Part shown: piece by piece, positions 5,558 through 6,305 of the stretch
Layout: the number at the start of each line of letters is the position of its first letter
Numbering within the stretch: position 1 is the first letter of the stretch
Assembly: GCA_003456155.1 (NCBI GenBank)
Contig: DMPC01000035.1
Location: forward strand, 9,925 to 16,229
DNA length: 6,305 nt
Source of the DNA: Actinomycetota bacterium
GTDB taxonomy: Bacteria; Actinomycetota; Actinomycetes; S36-B12
Direction: 5' to 3'
Made by a program: the position numbers and the translations under genes
Notes under the pieces: generated by a model
Databases searched by the model: none
The model's input: the letters and a program-made list of their open reading frames with translations, nothing else
Told to the model about the DNA's origin: nothing

Positions 5558-6305
5558 ATGGCAGATCTCAACACGATGAGCGATGACGAACGAAGGCTCG
5601 CAGAGCTGGGCTACAAGCAGGAACTGAAGCGAAGTTGGTCGGGCTTCTCGAACTTCGCCATCTCGTTCTCGATCATCTCGATCCTGGCCGGGTGCTTCAC
5701 CACCTTCGGCCAGGCATGGAACAACGGTGGCCCCATCGCCATCTCGATCGGCTGGCCGGTCATCGCCATCTTCATCCTGATCATCGGATTCACCCTGTCG
5801 GAGCTGGTCTCCGCCTACCCGACGTCAGGCGGCATCTACTGGTGGGCGTCCAAGCTGGGTGGCCCGAAGGCGGGGTACTACACCGGGTGGCTGAACCTGA
5901 TCGGCCTGCTCGCGGTCATCGCGTCCGTGGCCTATGGCTGCGCCACGTTCTTCGACTTGGCGCTGAGTTCCCTGAGTGAGTCCTGGGCGGAGGGGTACTC
6001 GCTGCAGCGGGTGTTCGTCATGTTCCTGGTCGTCCTGGCCATCGTCGTCATCCTGAACATCTGGGGTGGCACGATCATGGACAAGATCAACAATGTGTCG
6101 GTCTGGTGGCACGTGATCGGTGCATCCGTCGTCGTGCTGATCCTGATCATCCTCCCCGAGAACCACATGAGCTTCAGTGACGTGTTCTCGATGCGCGTCA
6201 ACAACTCGGGCGGACTCAACGGTGGAACGACGGACGGCATCGGCTTCTGGTTCTACATCCTGCCGCTCGGCTTCCTGCTGACGCAGTACACGATCACCGG
6301 CTTCG
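5558..6305 (+). CDS. APC-superfamily amino acid/amine permease (partial, 3' end outside window)
   Basis: The first 249 codons are open to the window edge. The product is an integral membrane transporter of the APC superfamily. The opening LAELGYKQELKRSWSGFSNF followed by AISFSIISILAGC resembles the amino acid/choline transporter group, which includes GABA, choline and polyamine permeases. Hydrophobic segments lie at about 32-52, 59-83, 106-135, 151-169, 183-199 and 228-249. This suggests TM1 to TM6 of an expected ~12, with about half the protein beyond the edge. Conserved SELVSAYPTSGGIYWW (81-96) between TM2 and TM3 is typical. The ATG at 5558 is set by GAGGAGGG 5 nt upstream. An in-frame ATG at codon 7 would trim six residues and lacks such a site. 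The gene probably imports the amine or amino alcohol that the ligase acts on; the actual substrate cannot be read from sequence. Confidence 0.92.
   Translation, partial: MADLNTMSDDERRLAELGYKQELKRSWSGFSNFAISFSIISILAGCFTTFGQAWNNGGPIAISIGWPVIAIFILIIGFTLSELVSAYPTSGGIYWWASKLGGPKAGYYTGWLNLIGLLAVIASVAYGCATFFDLALSSLSESWAEGYSLQRVFVMFLVVLAIVVILNIWGGTIMDKINNVSVWWHVIGASVVVLILIILPENHMSFSDVFSMRVNNSGGLNGGTTDGIGFWFYILPLGFLLTQYTITGF

Overview
The window reads as part of a high-GC actinobacterial chromosome. Codon third positions are strongly G/C, GTG starts are used, one gene appears to be leaderless, and the tRNA gene has no encoded CCA. I cannot name the genus from sequence alone. It holds one tRNA gene and six protein genes; the last runs off the right edge.

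Layout: (1) 10-81, minus strand, tRNA-Thr(TGT). (2) 151-861, plus strand, a class I glutamine-amidotransferase-type gamma-glutamyl hydrolase (PuuD-like). (3) A tight minus-strand operon read right to left: glutamine-synthetase-like gamma-glutamyl amine ligase (4383-3019), NAD(P)-dependent aldehyde dehydrogenase (3009-1651) and SDR oxidoreductase (1641-862). Both internal gaps are exactly 9 nt, and each downstream Shine-Dalgarno begins in the preceding stop codon. (4) A 109-bp divergent promoter region (4384-4492) rich in inverted repeats. (5) 4493-5434, plus strand, a choline/ethanolamine-kinase-like phosphotransferase with a probable leaderless GTG start. (6) A 123-bp intergenic region (5435-5557) with a promoter candidate and two inverted repeats. 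(7) 5558 to the end, plus strand, an APC-superfamily amino acid/amine permease (first 249 codons).

Together the genes look like a gamma-glutamylation route for catabolising an amine. The permease would import it, the GS-like ligase would attach glutamate to the amino group, oxidation would follow, and the hydrolase would release glutamate plus an amino acid. The Puu route for putrescine needs a flavin oxidase (PuuB), which is absent here; an SDR is present instead. Ligase + SDR + aldehyde dehydrogenase + hydrolase is what an amino alcohol such as ethanolamine or 3-aminopropanol would need (alcohol to aldehyde to acid on the gamma-glutamyl conjugate). A choline/ethanolamine-kinase-like gene and a permease resembling the amino acid/choline transporter group fit that reading. 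The substrate is inference.

Regulatory features worth a look: an 11-bp complementary pair that would bury the ligase Shine-Dalgarno, a TGTGG-N6-CCACA repeat ahead of the permease, and a zero-gap convergent stop-to-stop junction inside a hairpin-like repeat. No regulator gene, mobile element or CRISPR array is visible.
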